64,000 bases of DNA from Flavobacteriales bacterium (GCA_016715895.1 JADJXH010000004.1:620001-684000), one strand, 5' to 3'; numbered from the stretch's first letter, positions 42,161 to 52,546 are shown. Translations and numbers: made by a program. The notes: a model not told the origin generated them from the letters alone.

Positions 42161-43212
42161 ACCTTCTGGAGCGCATCACCGCGCTGGAGGCCGAACTGCA
42201 GGCCGCCACAGCCGACACGGCCGAGGCGGTGGAGCGCTTCCGCATCGCGTACCTGGGTCGGAACGGTGCCGTCACCGCCCTGTTCGACGACTTCAAGCAA
42301 CTGGCCGCCGAGGAGAAGAAGGCCCTGGGCCAGCGCCTCAACCAGCTCAAGCAGGCCGCCCAGACCCGGCTGGAGGAGCTGAAACAGGGCGCTGACCATC
42401 AACGTGACGAGCGCGCCGGCGTGGACGACCCCACACGGCCGGCGGCGCTCGACCCCGCCGGCAGCCTGCACCCCATCACCCTGGTGCGTCGACGCATCGT
42501 GGACATCTTCGCCCACATCGGCTTCACGGTAAGTGAAGGCCCCGAGGTGGAGGACGACCACCACAACTTCGGCGCGCTGAACTTCCCGCCCGAACATCCG
42601 GCGCGCGACATGCAGGACACCTTCTTTGTGGAAGGCACCTCCGATGCGACGACCCGCGATGCGTTGGCGCTCCGCACACACACCAGCAGTGTGCAGGTGC
42701 GCGTGATGGAAGGTCAGCGTCCGCCCATCCGCACCGTGAGCCCCGGACGCGTGTACCGCAATGAGGCCATCAGCGCCCGCGCGCACTGCATGTTCCACCA
42801 GGTGGAGGGACTTTACGTGGACAAGGGCGTGAGCTTCGCCGAGCTGAAGGGCACCCTGGACCACTTCGCCAAGGCCATGTTCGGCCCCGAGGTGGTCATC
42901 CGCATGCGTCCCAGCTATTTCCCGTTCACCGAGCCCAGCGCGGAGGTGGACATGAGCTGCACCATCTGCGGCGGCTCGGGCTGCGCGGTGTGCAAGCACA
43001 GCGGATGGGTGGAGATCATGGGCTGCGGCATGGTGGACCCCGCCGTCCTCAGCACGTGCGGGATCGATCCGCAGGTGTACAGCGGCTTCGCCTTCGGCAT
43101 GGGTGTGGAGCGCATCGCCCAGCTCCGTTTCCGGGTCCCCGACCTGCGCCTCTACTGGGAGAACGACGTCCGCTTCCTGGAGCAGTTCAGCGCAGAGGCC
43201 TTCCGCCATTAG
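42157..43212 (+). CDS. pheS: Phenylalanyl-tRNA synthetase alpha subunit
   Basis: This is a ~351-residue catalytic subunit of the alpha2-beta2 enzyme. It has an N-terminal coiled coil (residues ~1-90), then class II motifs: HPITLVRRRIVDIFAHIGFTVSEGPEVE, TVSPGRVYRNEAISARAHCMFHQ and FAFGMGVERIAQLRF. The insert CTICGGSGCAVCKHSGW with paired Cys is present in many PheS proteins and may bind zinc. The beta subunit is not in this window. The start overlaps the cyclophilin stop. Confidence 0.97.
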   Translation: MNLLERITALEAELQAATADTAEAVERFRIAYLGRNGAVTALFDDFKQLAAEEKKALGQRLNQLKQAAQTRLEELKQGADHQRDERAGVDDPTRPAALDPAGSLHPITLVRRRIVDIFAHIGFTVSEGPEVEDDHHNFGALNFPPEHPARDMQDTFFVEGTSDATTRDALALRTHTSSVQVRVMEGQRPPIRTVSPGRVYRNEAISARAHCMFHQVEGLYVDKGVSFAELKGTLDHFAKAMFGPEVVIRMRPSYFPFTEPSAEVDMSCTICGGSGCAVCKHSGWVEIMGCGMVDPAVLSTCGIDPQVYSGFAFGMGVERIAQLRFRVPDLRLYWENDVRFLEQFSAEAFRH

Positions 43213-43222
43213 TGGCTCCGGC

Positions 43223-44527
43223 ATGCAGCCCCCCTCCGGATCCGACGCCCAGGTCAACGGACCGGCCAGCTCCGCCCATGCCACGGACGTGCTGATCGTG
43301 GGCGGCGGCCCCGGCGGGTGCACGGCGGCGCTGCGGCTGGCCCGGCACGGGGTGCGCACCATACTGGTGGAGAGGGCGGTGTTCCCGCGGGACAAGGTGT
43401 GCGGTGATGCCCTCAGTGGCAAGGTGATGCGGGTGCTGGAGCGCGTCGACCCTGCCCTTGTGGATCGCGTGAACGCCGACGCCCGTCGCCTGCCCAGCTG
43501 GGGCGTCACCTTCGTGGCGCCCGGCGGCAAGGCACTGCGCGTGCCCTTCTCCCGCAACACCGGCGTGGGCGAAGCCCCGGGGGCCATCCTGCCCCGGCTG
43601 GCGTTCGACGCCATGCTCTTCGATGAGGTCAAGCGCAACGAGGCGGTGCGGGTGCTCGAAGGCGCGCAGGCCACTGCCTATGAACGCAAGGCGGACGGTT
43701 GGCAGGTGGAGGTGCGCCGGAACAACGCCGAGCGGTGCACCATCCAGTGTCGCCTGGTGCTGGCCGCCGATGGGGCCAACAGCCAGTTCGCCCGCCACGT
43801 GGCCGGCCTGCCCATGGAACCGCGGCACCAGGCGGCGGGTGTCCGTGCCTACTACCAGGGGATCACCGGCCTTGATCCGCAGGGCTTCATCGAACTGCAC
43901 TTCCTGAAGGAGCTGCTGCCCGGCTATCTGTGGATCTTTCCCCTGCCAGGCGGGAGGGCCAATGTGGGCCTGGGGCTGCGCAGCGATCATGTGCGCACCC
44001 GCGAACTGGACCTGAAGGCCGAGCTGCAGCGCCTGGTCTCCACACACCCCACCCTCAGGCACCGCTTCGTGCACGCCCGGATCGAGGGCCCTGTGCAGGG
44101 CATGGGGCTGCCCCTGGCCAGCAAGCGCCACCCGTTGAGCGGCAACGGCTATCTGCTGATCGGCGACGCCGGGCACCTGATCGACCCCTTCACCGGGGAG
44201 GGCATCAGCCATGCGATGATCAGCGGGTCCCACGCGGCCGACGTGGCGCACGAGGCCCTGCACGCAGGCCGCACGGATGCCGCCTTCCTCAAGAGCTACG
44301 ATGGGCGCGTGTGGAAAAGGCTGGGCCAGGAGCTCGCCATCAGCACGCGCCTGCAGGACCTGGCGCACCAGGCCTGGCTTTTCGACTTCGTGGTGAAGCG
44401 CGCCAACCGCAACCCGGCGCTGGCGGACACCATCAGCAGCATGTTCACCGACCTCGACCTGCGCTCCCGGCTCAAAAAGCCGGGCTTCTACATGGATCTT
44501 GTGCTGGGGCGGTCGTTCACGGGATGA
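43223..44527 (+). CDS. FAD-dependent oxidoreductase, geranylgeranyl-reductase-like
   Basis: This is a 434-residue protein. FAD binding is shown by VLIVGGGPGGCTAALRLA near the N-terminus, VLAADGANSQFAR in the middle and GYLLIGDAGHLIDPFTGEGI late. FPRDKVCGDALSG is the conserved CxG-containing segment of the geranylgeranyl reductase/electron-transfer subgroup. Likely roles are reduction of isoprenoid chains or a halogenase/hydroxylase-type reaction; neither can be chosen from sequence. Ten bases separate it from pheS, and its end overlaps a convergent gene by 11 bases. Confidence 0.88.
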   Translation: MQPPSGSDAQVNGPASSAHATDVLIVGGGPGGCTAALRLARHGVRTILVERAVFPRDKVCGDALSGKVMRVLERVDPALVDRVNADARRLPSWGVTFVAPGGKALRVPFSRNTGVGEAPGAILPRLAFDAMLFDEVKRNEAVRVLEGAQATAYERKADGWQVEVRRNNAERCTIQCRLVLAADGANSQFARHVAGLPMEPRHQAAGVRAYYQGITGLDPQGFIELHFLKELLPGYLWIFPLPGGRANVGLGLRSDHVRTRELDLKAELQRLVSTHPTLRHRFVHARIEGPVQGMGLPLASKRHPLSGNGYLLIGDAGHLIDPFTGEGISHAMISGSHAADVAHEALHAGRTDAAFLKSYDGRVWKRLGQELAISTRLQDLAHQAWLFDFVVKRANRNPALADTISSMFTDLDLRSRLKKPGFYMDLVLGRSFTG

Positions 44528-46202
44528 CCCAGCGCGCCACCCTGCGCTCACCGTTCACCTCCAGCACGGCGAAGTAGCTCCCCGCCAACCATCCGGGCGT
44601 ATCCAGGCGGATGGTCGATCCGCCCGGCGCGAGCGAGACCCGCTGTTCAAGAAGGCATCGGCCCAGCGCGTCGAAGCAGCGCACGGTGCCCGACCCCGTC
44701 ATCCGCGTGGCCACCTGGAGCTGCACCGCGTTGGGCAGCACCGTTGCCGCCAGCTCGGTGAGCGGCACCTCGGGCAACTGCACCAGGACGACCTTCTGCC
44801 GGTCCGTCGCGCTCAACCCATCCAGATCCGCCGTGCCACCATCCAGGGTGATCACCCACTTCATGTCCTGGGCATAGCTGTTGCCGTTGAACACGGATGA
44901 GCCGGGGGCGAAGCGGAGACGCGCTCCCGGACCAAGCCGGGTGTGCAGGTCCTCGCGGGTGGAGGCGCCCGGGCCTTCCATGAGCACCACCGTGCCGTGC
45001 ATCACCAGCTCCGCCCCGCTGCCCACCACCACATCACTGCCGGCCAACAGGGCGAGCATGCCGCGGCCATCGCGGCCATAGTGCAAGGTCGATCCCGGGG
45101 CCACCTCCAGGGTGCTGCCCCGTCGGAACAGGAAACACGAGCGCTGCCCTTCGAACCCCAGGTGGCCGGCCTGGTGCACATAGCGGTCTCCATGCCCCCA
45201 GAACAGCTCGACGATCTGCCAGGAGAGGCAGAGGTCGGCCCCGTTGTTCACCACGGTGAGCGGATGGTAGATGCTGTCGTTGTTCAGCACCGGACCGCCA
45301 CGGAGCTGGGTGAAGGGCTGGAAGTTGAATCCCGTAAATGGCTCCAGGGTGAGTGTGACCGGTGTCGGCTGGCTGACGTTGGGCAGGGGGGTGATGTCCA
45401 GATAGCTCACCTGGTCGGCGGAAGGATAGGTGGTGTCCTCGTACATCACCAGGAAGTTGAAGCCGTTCACCGGCCACATGGTGAAGCTCGAAGGACCGGT
45501 CTGGAACTGAGGGAGGTCCGCCTCGACCAATTGATCCAGTGCACCTTGTTGCAACAGGTCATTGGCCGATGGCCAGTACAGCCGGTATTGCTGCCCGGGC
45601 CCCGGGGATGCGAGCGTGAACTTGAGGACAAGTTCGCGCAGCGCGTTGTCCGCAAAACCCTCCGTAGGCACGCACACGGAGAAGGGTGAGCCGAACTGGC
45701 CGGAACCATAGCTGCTCTGATACCAACGCAGGTCGCTTCCCGTACCTGTGCTGTCGGGAATACGCACCGCTGCCCGGATGCCGGTGCACATCCCTTCCGT
45801 GCAACCAATGCCCGCATCGACGGTCGTGCCGGGCAACGGGTATCCATCCAGCGCGATCACGTACTCATTGTCCGCCGTCAACGGGATCGCAGTGGTTGAA
45901 TCCAGCAGCAGACGTAGGAACACCGGCCGCGCAGGGTCGGCGTCATCAAAGTCGATGCGGGCTTCCACACCGCCACCGCTCACGTGGGCCAATGGGATGC
46001 AGGCGGTGCTGTCCCGCGGACCATCCCAGGTATCATCCACGGTCTGATACGCCTCCCAGCCGGCATAGCAGAGCAGGCTGACGGAGGTGTCCACCGGGCA
46101 GGGTCGTGTCACCGTGTCGCTGGGCTGCAGGCCGGGTATCAGCAACTGTGCCTGCGCAACGAGGGGCAGCAGGACGAGCACACCAGCGGTTCTTCGGCTC
46201 AT
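44517..46202 (-). CDS. Secreted hypothetical protein with T9SS sorting domain
   Basis: This is a 561-residue protein with signal peptide (TAGVLVLLPLVAQAQ) and a C-terminal sorting domain (GTVRCFDALGRCLLEQRVSL to YFAVLEVNGERRVARWVIP). The middle holds beta-rich segments, including a stretch of right-handed-helix-like repeats around 370-450 (GSTLEVAPGSTLHYGRDGRG, GSDVVVGSGAELVMHGTVV, GPGARLRFAPGSSVF), similar to polymorphic 'barrel' repeats of surface proteins. No catalytic signature was seen. The methyltransferase gene lies upstream on the same strand. Confidence 0.78.
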   Translation of the reverse strand: MSRRTAGVLVLLPLVAQAQLLIPGLQPSDTVTRPCPVDTSVSLLCYAGWEAYQTVDDTWDGPRDSTACIPLAHVSGGGVEARIDFDDADPARPVFLRLLLDSTTAIPLTADNEYVIALDGYPLPGTTVDAGIGCTEGMCTGIRAAVRIPDSTGTGSDLRWYQSSYGSGQFGSPFSVCVPTEGFADNALRELVLKFTLASPGPGQQYRLYWPSANDLLQQGALDQLVEADLPQFQTGPSSFTMWPVNGFNFLVMYEDTTYPSADQVSYLDITPLPNVSQPTPVTLTLEPFTGFNFQPFTQLRGGPVLNNDSIYHPLTVVNNGADLCLSWQIVELFWGHGDRYVHQAGHLGFEGQRSCFLFRRGSTLEVAPGSTLHYGRDGRGMLALLAGSDVVVGSGAELVMHGTVVLMEGPGASTREDLHTRLGPGARLRFAPGSSVFNGNSYAQDMKWVITLDGGTADLDGLSATDRQKVVLVQLPEVPLTELAATVLPNAVQLQVATRMTGSGTVRCFDALGRCLLEQRVSLAPGGSTIRLDTPGWLAGSYFAVLEVNGERRVARWVIP

Positions 46203-46256
46203 GGGTGTGGAGCTCCTTGAAGATGCGCTCTCGTACCGTATCGCTGCCTGCGATGT

Positions 46257-47003
46257 TCACCGCACCCGCCGCGCCACCAGGAACCAATCCCAGGGGTACG
46301 GGGCGCTCATCCACGCGGGAGGGTCGATGAACTCGGTGTCCCAACCGTACTCGAGCTTCTCCACCACTTCCACCACGAACCCGCGTTCCGCGAGGAGCGC
46401 CTCGAGCTCTTCGGCCATGAAGTGCTTGGTGGGCACCCCGTCGATGGGGACGATGCCATGCGCCCATCCGGTGCCCTCCGGCAGGGCCTCCCGCTCGGCC
46501 TTTATGGGGTCCATGCCCATCCGCTGGTTGAGCTGCACCTGGCGGAGCGTGGAGAGCAGGGCCGAGCCCAACGCGGGGACCACCAGGACCAGATGGCCAC
46601 CCCGCTTCACGCTCTGGCAGGTGTTGCGCACGATGCCCGCCCGCATGGCCGCATCGGCATTGAGCCAGGTGTTGATGCAGAGCACCAGATCGCCCTGCGG
46701 ATACCCCTTGCGGTCCTTCGACAGGTCGGCGTGCACGTAGCGGATGTTGGCATGCGCACCGCAGGCCTCTTCCGCCACCGCGAGACAGGCACTGCTCACG
46801 TCAACGGCGTACACCCGACCAAAATGCCCGGCGAGCAGCGGCAGGGTGCGGCCCACACCGCAGCCCAGATCAGTGGCGACCGCGTCGCGGCTGGCGAAGC
46901 GTTCCACCGCCTCCGTGATCAGTCCCTTGTGGTCGTTGGCCGGTACGTTGAAGATCTCCTCCTCGAACGTGGTCGCCACCTGGTCCCATTCCTGTTCATG
47001 CAT
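46257..47003 (-). CDS. Class I SAM-dependent methyltransferase
   Basis: This is a 248-residue cytoplasmic protein. Motif I ATDLGCGVGRTLPLL near 43-57, acidic VYAVDVSSACL for SAM ribose binding, then DLVLCINTWLN and GGHLVLVVPALGS complete the Rossmann methyltransferase fold. The C-terminal part (MAEELEALLAERGFVVEVVEKLEYGW) is typical of the 'Methyltransf_11/25' group. The substrate is unknown. Confidence 0.88.
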   Translation of the reverse strand: MHEQEWDQVATTFEEEIFNVPANDHKGLITEAVERFASRDAVATDLGCGVGRTLPLLAGHFGRVYAVDVSSACLAVAEEACGAHANIRYVHADLSKDRKGYPQGDLVLCINTWLNADAAMRAGIVRNTCQSVKRGGHLVLVVPALGSALLSTLRQVQLNQRMGMDPIKAEREALPEGTGWAHGIVPIDGVPTKHFMAEELEALLAERGFVVEVVEKLEYGWDTEFIDPPAWMSAPYPWDWFLVARRVR

Positions 47004-47137
47004 GGTGTGCGGTTCCTTGGCAGATCAAGGTACCCTTCATGCATCGGGCGTGCGGGTGGTGGCTCCATCACCTTTCCACGATCGAAGGTGGACGACGGAT
47101 GGCGACGAGCCCATACCTTGTGAGGAAGATCGTCCGG

Positions 47138-48406
47138 ATGCGCCCGTTTTTTCTTCCGATGCTTGCCCTGGTGTTCGGCGGTCAGCTGATCGCCCAGGGC
47201 ACGTGGACCACGCTGAACATCCCGCCTTCCGGACGCCACGACGACGTCTTCTTCATCAACGATACGGTGGGCTGGGCGGCGGGCGGACCGGCCGGCACCA
47301 TCCGACGGACCGAGGACGGTGGCGCCACCTGGACCCTGCAATACACGGCCGGGCAATACCTGCGCAGCATCGAGTTCATCGATGCGCTGCACGGCTACTG
47401 CGGGTCGTTGAGCGGTTCCTTGTTCCGCACCGTGGACGGAGGGGCCACATGGACCGATGTGGCCCCGCTGATCAGCCCTCAGCCACCGGGCATTTGTGGG
47501 CTCTCAGCACCGACGCCCACCACCATCTACGGGGTGGGGCTGTGGGCCTCGCCGGCCTATGTGGTGAAGAGCAGCGATGGCGGTCTGAGCTGGACATCGA
47601 TCGACATGAGCGCGCATGCGACGGCATTGGTCGACGTGCATTTCACGAGCGCGGACACCGGCTTCGTCACCGGCACGGCGGCGCCTGCGGGCAACGGCGG
47701 CGTCATCCTGTACACCATGGACGGCGGGCTCAGCTGGCAGCCGAGGCATCTCACCGGCGTCGCCTCGGACATCGTGTGGAAGATCCAGCGCCTGGATGCC
47801 GACCACTGGTACGCATCGGTGTACAGCGAACCGGTGAACGACGACACACGCCTGCTGCGCAGCACTGATGGCGGCCAGACCTGGAGCACCATCGTGGCGG
47901 CCACCAGCTACACCTATGTGGAGGTGGTGGGCTTCATGGACACGCTGCGTGGCTGGGTGGGCGGCGGAAACCTGCTGTACGGCACCACCGATGGTGGGCT
48001 CACTTGGGCGCTGGAGAACGTGGGCAACAACTACAACCGCTTCTTCCGCCTCAGCGATTCACTCGCGTACATGTCCGGCACATACATCTACAAATACACG
48101 GCGGATGTCAGCACCGGTGTGGTCGATCGGAGCGAAGCACCGGACTACCATGCGCTCAGCGCCTCGCCCACGCTCACCGATGGGACTTTGGTCGTCGATC
48201 TGCGCCTGGACCGCAGCACCATCGCGGACCTGATCGTGCTGCGGGCGGACGGCGGTTTGGTGCGGCGCCTGCTGCATGCGCATAGCGCCCTGGGCGAGCA
48301 CCGCTTCACCGTGGACCTGGCCCGGGAGGCCGCGGGCACCTACACCGTGGTGCTGAGGACCAACGAGGGGCTGCGCTACGTGAAAGTGGTGTTGGTGGAG
48401 AGGTAG
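47138..48406 (+). CDS. Secreted YCF48/BNR-type beta-propeller with T9SS domain
   Basis: This is a ~422-residue protein. The signal peptide is MRPFFLPMLALVFGGQLIAQ. Repeated blades carry Asp-box-like segments TEDGGATWT, TVDGGATWT, SSDGGLSWT, TMDGGLSWQ, STDGGQTWS and TTDGGLTWA, the pattern of Ycf48/sortilin-like propellers. The C-terminus (LIVLRADGGLVRRLL to YTVVLRTNEGLRYVKVVLVER) is a T9SS sorting domain. The start at 47138 was chosen for the signal peptide and the TACCTTG element shortly upstream. Confidence 0.82.
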   Translation: MRPFFLPMLALVFGGQLIAQGTWTTLNIPPSGRHDDVFFINDTVGWAAGGPAGTIRRTEDGGATWTLQYTAGQYLRSIEFIDALHGYCGSLSGSLFRTVDGGATWTDVAPLISPQPPGICGLSAPTPTTIYGVGLWASPAYVVKSSDGGLSWTSIDMSAHATALVDVHFTSADTGFVTGTAAPAGNGGVILYTMDGGLSWQPRHLTGVASDIVWKIQRLDADHWYASVYSEPVNDDTRLLRSTDGGQTWSTIVAATSYTYVEVVGFMDTLRGWVGGGNLLYGTTDGGLTWALENVGNNYNRFFRLSDSLAYMSGTYIYKYTADVSTGVVDRSEAPDYHALSASPTLTDGTLVVDLRLDRSTIADLIVLRADGGLVRRLLHAHSALGEHRFTVDLAREAAGTYTVVLRTNEGLRYVKVVLVER

Positions 48407-48480
48407 CGCTATGCCTGACACTGAGTTGTCCGAGGACACCACTATCAGCCTCTACTTTCGTCTTTGAGATACCATCTGTC

Positions 48481-51117
48481 GTGAAAGCGATCGTCTCTGC
48501 CCTGATGGCGCTCATCCTGACTGCATACGGGCATGCACAGATCCCCTCCGTGGGCTGGACACGCTCGCTTGGAAGCGGCTATTCGGACGCCGGGCACTTT
48601 ATCCATCAGTTGCCCGACAAGAGCTTCTTTCTCGCAGCGACGAGCAATTCCGCAGATGGACAACTCGGCAACACCTCAGGGCCAGCCAACGGGGAGGTGG
48701 TATTCATCGGCCTCGACAGCTTGGGACAAATGCAATGGGGAAACCGCATCGGTGACCTCGGCCTCGTTCAAATCATGCATGGCGCCGTGATGCCCGATGG
48801 GAACTTTGTCTTCGCCGGTAGCATCTACGATGCAGGGCAGGTGATCATCGATAGCTGGGGCGACGAAGATCTCTGGATCGTGAAGGTCACCCCCGCCGGC
48901 TCTGTAATCTGGGAGCGCTTCTATGCTGGCCTTGTGGACCAGAACGACCAGGGGATCCATGTAGCCGCTCGACCGGATGGGGGTTGCTTCGTTTCCGGAT
49001 TCCGCGGACAAAACGACTGGGAAGCGTGGGTCATCGCCTTGGACAGCGCTGGCACTGAACTCTGGGAGAACACTTATGGCGGCAGCTCCATTGACATTGG
49101 TCAATCCATTATAGCTACTGCGGATGGCGGTGCTCTTCTCGCGGGGTGGACCGGATCCAGTGATGGCGACGTGAGCACGCCGCTCTATGGCCAATACGAT
49201 GGTTGGCTGGTGAAGCTCGATGCGAACGGGGATATCGAATGGGACCGCACGTATGGCGGTTCGGCCGTGGATCAATTCCACGACATCCGTGGCTTGTCGG
49301 GCGGGGACTACCTTGTCCTTGGCACATCGAACTCTTCCGATGGAGATCTTCCGCAGAACCACGGTAACTGGGATGTGTGGCTCATGCGCGTGGACGCCAC
49401 TGGTGCGATCATATGGAGCCGTTCCTACGGCGGAAGCCTTCCGGATAGTCCGTCGGACATAATCCCATATCAAGGAAACTACCTAATCGCGGGAAGCACC
49501 ACCTCATCCGATGGAGATGTTAGCGTTTGCTACGACGTGTTGGTGAACCAGGCGCCCTATGGTGGCGGGGATGGCTGGCTCCTATTGGTGAACCCTAATG
49601 GTGACCTGCTCTGGGAGAAGTCCGTGGGCGGAAGTGATGGAGATCTCCTCTACGCACTTGCGCCTACTGACGATGGCTTCGTCGCGACTGGGATATCAAT
49701 GTCGGCGGACCATTTCGTTCCTGGGAACGTGGCCTATCAGGACATCTGGACCGTGCGGTTCAACGGAAAGAGCACCCTGCTCTCTGGCACGCTCTACGTG
49801 GATGCGGACAACGATACCAGCATCAGTGTTGGTGATCCGCGTATCGGTGGGCGGCTGGTGGAGCTGAGCAACAATGCCGAACTAGCGCTTTCAGAACCCA
49901 GCGGCCATTATGAGTTCGCGGTGAACGGCCCGGCCCAGCACACCATCACAGGCCCAACGATCGCGCACTTCACACAAGAGCCAGCCACGCACTCCCCAAG
50001 CATTACGGGCAATGAAACAGCAGTGAGCGGCCTCGACTTCCGGTACACGGCCATGGTACCAGCGCAGGATCTCCAGGTCTTCCTCACACCCGTCTCAGCT
50101 TTCCGTCCAGGCTTCCCCGTCCGCTACGATGTGCTCTGCCGCAACGTGGGAACGACGAGCGTTGGCGCAGACCTCAGCCTCGCGCTCGATGATGGCCTCG
50201 ACTTCGACTCCGCGTCGATCGCACCAGGAAGCATCAATGGCAGCATGCTCACATGGGCACTCGGACCGCTGCTTCCGCTGCAGAACATCCAACTCGCCGT
50301 GTACTGCACGCAATCCATTGGGGACACACTGGGAAGCCCGGTGACCACCACGGCGGAGATCACGCCCATCGCAGGCGATCTTGTTCCCGGGGACAACACC
50401 GTTACCACGAACAACTGGGTCACCGGCTCCTTCGACCCCAACGACATTCTGGTGGAACCGACCGAAATTCTCGTGAGCACATTGGCCGATGCCGTTCTGG
50501 ACTACACGATCCGGTTCCAGAACACAGGCACCGATACGGCATTCACCGTTGCTGTGGAAAACCACCTGCCAGCGAACGCGTACTTGCCCAGCTTTGAGCT
50601 CATCGACGCCTCGCACCCATTGGCGCTGACCTACTACGACTTCGATCACAAGATGCGCTTCCAGTTAGACAACATCCTGCTGCCGGACAACAACGTGAAC
50701 GAATTGATGAGCCATGGTTTCGTCCGCTACCGCATACGGCCGCGTACCGATCTCCTTGTCGGGGATTCCATCCGGAATACCGCCGCGATCTTCTTCGACC
50801 TCAATGCCCCGGTGATCACGAATTCGGCGCGAACAGCGATCATCACCACCCCGGATATCACCGCGGCGGATGCGGTCGCGCAGATGCACCTGATGCCCAA
50901 TCCGGCGGCTGATCATGTTCTGCTTTCCGTGGAAGAGGACTTGGTCGGTGGCCTGCTCCAAATGCGCGATGCCAGCGGACGCGTGGTATTCCAGGAGAAG
51001 ATTTTATCAACCCGGCAGACGTTCGATCTCTCCCGCTTGGCCGATGGGCACTACTTGTTGATGGTGCGCGCGGATGGCGCAGCACATTGGTGCAAACTGA
51101 TCAAACAGACGCGTTAG
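48481..51117 (+). CDS. Large secreted protein with DUF11/DUF7619-like and T9SS domains
   Basis: This is an 878-residue protein with signal peptide (ALMALILTAYGHAQ). Residues ~20-430 form a propeller with repeats such as NSSDGDLPQ, GSSDGDVS and TSSDGDVS. The middle (PAQDLQVFLTPVSAFRPGF) is DUF11-like. The segment SFDPNDILVEPTEI, then LDYTIRFQNTGTDTAFTV and DSIRNTAAIFFDLNAPVIT, is the DUF7619 type common in T9SS cargo. A sorting domain ends the protein. The GTG start lies 20 bases after TACTTTCG. GC is visibly lower than in the neighbours. Confidence 0.82.
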   Translation: MKAIVSALMALILTAYGHAQIPSVGWTRSLGSGYSDAGHFIHQLPDKSFFLAATSNSADGQLGNTSGPANGEVVFIGLDSLGQMQWGNRIGDLGLVQIMHGAVMPDGNFVFAGSIYDAGQVIIDSWGDEDLWIVKVTPAGSVIWERFYAGLVDQNDQGIHVAARPDGGCFVSGFRGQNDWEAWVIALDSAGTELWENTYGGSSIDIGQSIIATADGGALLAGWTGSSDGDVSTPLYGQYDGWLVKLDANGDIEWDRTYGGSAVDQFHDIRGLSGGDYLVLGTSNSSDGDLPQNHGNWDVWLMRVDATGAIIWSRSYGGSLPDSPSDIIPYQGNYLIAGSTTSSDGDVSVCYDVLVNQAPYGGGDGWLLLVNPNGDLLWEKSVGGSDGDLLYALAPTDDGFVATGISMSADHFVPGNVAYQDIWTVRFNGKSTLLSGTLYVDADNDTSISVGDPRIGGRLVELSNNAELALSEPSGHYEFAVNGPAQHTITGPTIAHFTQEPATHSPSITGNETAVSGLDFRYTAMVPAQDLQVFLTPVSAFRPGFPVRYDVLCRNVGTTSVGADLSLALDDGLDFDSASIAPGSINGSMLTWALGPLLPLQNIQLAVYCTQSIGDTLGSPVTTTAEITPIAGDLVPGDNTVTTNNWVTGSFDPNDILVEPTEILVSTLADAVLDYTIRFQNTGTDTAFTVAVENHLPANAYLPSFELIDASHPLALTYYDFDHKMRFQLDNILLPDNNVNELMSHGFVRYRIRPRTDLLVGDSIRNTAAIFFDLNAPVITNSARTAIITTPDITAADAVAQMHLMPNPAADHVLLSVEEDLVGGLLQMRDASGRVVFQEKILSTRQTFDLSRLADGHYLLMVRADGAAHWCKLIKQTR

Positions 51118-52541
51118 GCCGGGCTCAGCTTCAGCATGTTCGCCATGCCCTTCTCGGCGATTGGCATGCTGGCGATGTTGATCACCAGATCACCCTTCTG
51201 CACCTGGTTGCGGCGGCGCAGCAGGTGCTTGATGTCGGCGATGGTGTGGTCGGTGCTGACGGTCTTGTCGTAGTAGTGGGCCCGCACGCCCCACACCAGG
51301 TTCAGCATGCACAGGATGGCGGGGTTGCTGGTGAAGGCGTAGATGTTCGCCTTGGGGCGCATGCTGCTGATCTTGAAGGCGGTGTATCCGCTGTGCGTCA
51401 TCGTCACGATGGCCTTCACCGGCATGGCCTCGGTCATGCGCACGGCGGCGATGCTGATGGCGTCGCTCACGGTGCGGTCATTGCTCTCCAGCGGCGGGTT
51501 GGGCACGTTGTACATGCCGTCGGCCGTCTCCATCTCCACAAGGATGCGGTTCATGGCCTTCACCACCTCCACGGGGTGCCTGCCCACGCTGGTCTCGGCG
51601 CTCAGCATCACCGCGTCGGCATGGTCGAGCACGGCGTTCGCCACGTCGTTCACTTCGGCGCGTGTGGGCGTGATGTTGGTGATCATGCTCTCCATCATCT
51701 GGGTGGCCACGATCACCGGCCGGTGCATGGCCAGGCAGCGTCGGATCAGGTCCTTCTGCACCAGCGGCACCTTCTCCATGGGGATCTCCACACCCAGGTC
51801 GCCGCGGGCCACCATCAGGGCATCGGCCTCCCGGATGATGTCGTCGATCTCCAGCAGGGCTTCGGGCTTCTCGATCTTGGCGATCACGCGGGCGTGCTTG
51901 TCCTGGGCACGGATGATGTGCTTGAGCTCGATGATGTCCCGGGCGCTGCGCACGAAGCTCAGGCCCACCCAGTCCACGTTCTGCTCCAGCGCGAAGTCCA
52001 GGTCCTTGAGGTCCTTCTCCGTGAGGCAGGGCAGGCTCACCTTGGTGTTGGGCAGGTTGAGGCCCTTGTTGGCGCTGAGCGGACCACCGTGGATCACGCG
52101 GGTCGTGACGCGGGAGCGGCCGTCGGTGGCCATCACCTCCAGGCGGATCTTGCCATCGTCCAGCAGCGCGATCTCCCCGGGCTTCACGTCCTGCGGGAAC
52201 TGGGTGTAGGTGGTGCTCACCAGGCCGGAGCGGCCCTTCACCGGCTCGGTGGTGATCACCAGCTCGCTGCCGTCGGGCAGGTCGATGGCCCCGTTCTCCA
52301 TCTCGCCCACGCGGAGCTTGGGGCCCTGCAGGTCGGCCAGGATGGCGGTGTTGAGCCCGAGCTCTTCGTTCAGGGCGCGGATGTTGGCGATGAGCTCCCG
52401 GTAGAAGTCGTAGGAGCCGTGGCTGAAGTTCAACCGGGCCACGTCCATGCCGGCGCGCATCAGTTCGCGCAGCACCTCCGTGGAAGCACTGGCCGGGCCG
52501 ATGGTGGCCACGATCTTGGTCTTGGGGTCGTTCGGGGACAT
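51114..52541 (-). CDS. pyk: Pyruvate kinase
   Basis: This 475-residue glycolytic enzyme makes pyruvate and ATP from phosphoenolpyruvate. It has KTKIVATIGPAS at the start, ARLNFSHGS, LADLQGPKLRVG, the catalytic Lys in VIAKIEKPEA, MVARGDLGVEI with metal-binding acids, and MLSAETSVGRHPVEVV. The ATG at 52541 gives the family start. It is last in a conserved order acpP-fabF-rnc-IPExxxVDY-pyk and overlaps the convergent gene by 4 bases. Confidence 0.97.
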   Translation of the reverse strand: MSPNDPKTKIVATIGPASASTEVLRELMRAGMDVARLNFSHGSYDFYRELIANIRALNEELGLNTAILADLQGPKLRVGEMENGAIDLPDGSELVITTEPVKGRSGLVSTTYTQFPQDVKPGEIALLDDGKIRLEVMATDGRSRVTTRVIHGGPLSANKGLNLPNTKVSLPCLTEKDLKDLDFALEQNVDWVGLSFVRSARDIIELKHIIRAQDKHARVIAKIEKPEALLEIDDIIREADALMVARGDLGVEIPMEKVPLVQKDLIRRCLAMHRPVIVATQMMESMITNITPTRAEVNDVANAVLDHADAVMLSAETSVGRHPVEVVKAMNRILVEMETADGMYNVPNPPLESNDRTVSDAISIAAVRMTEAMPVKAIVTMTHSGYTAFKISSMRPKANIYAFTSNPAILCMLNLVWGVRAHYYDKTVSTDHTIADIKHLLRRRNQVQKGDLVINIASMPIAEKGMANMLKLSPA

Positions 52542-52546
52542 CGGTC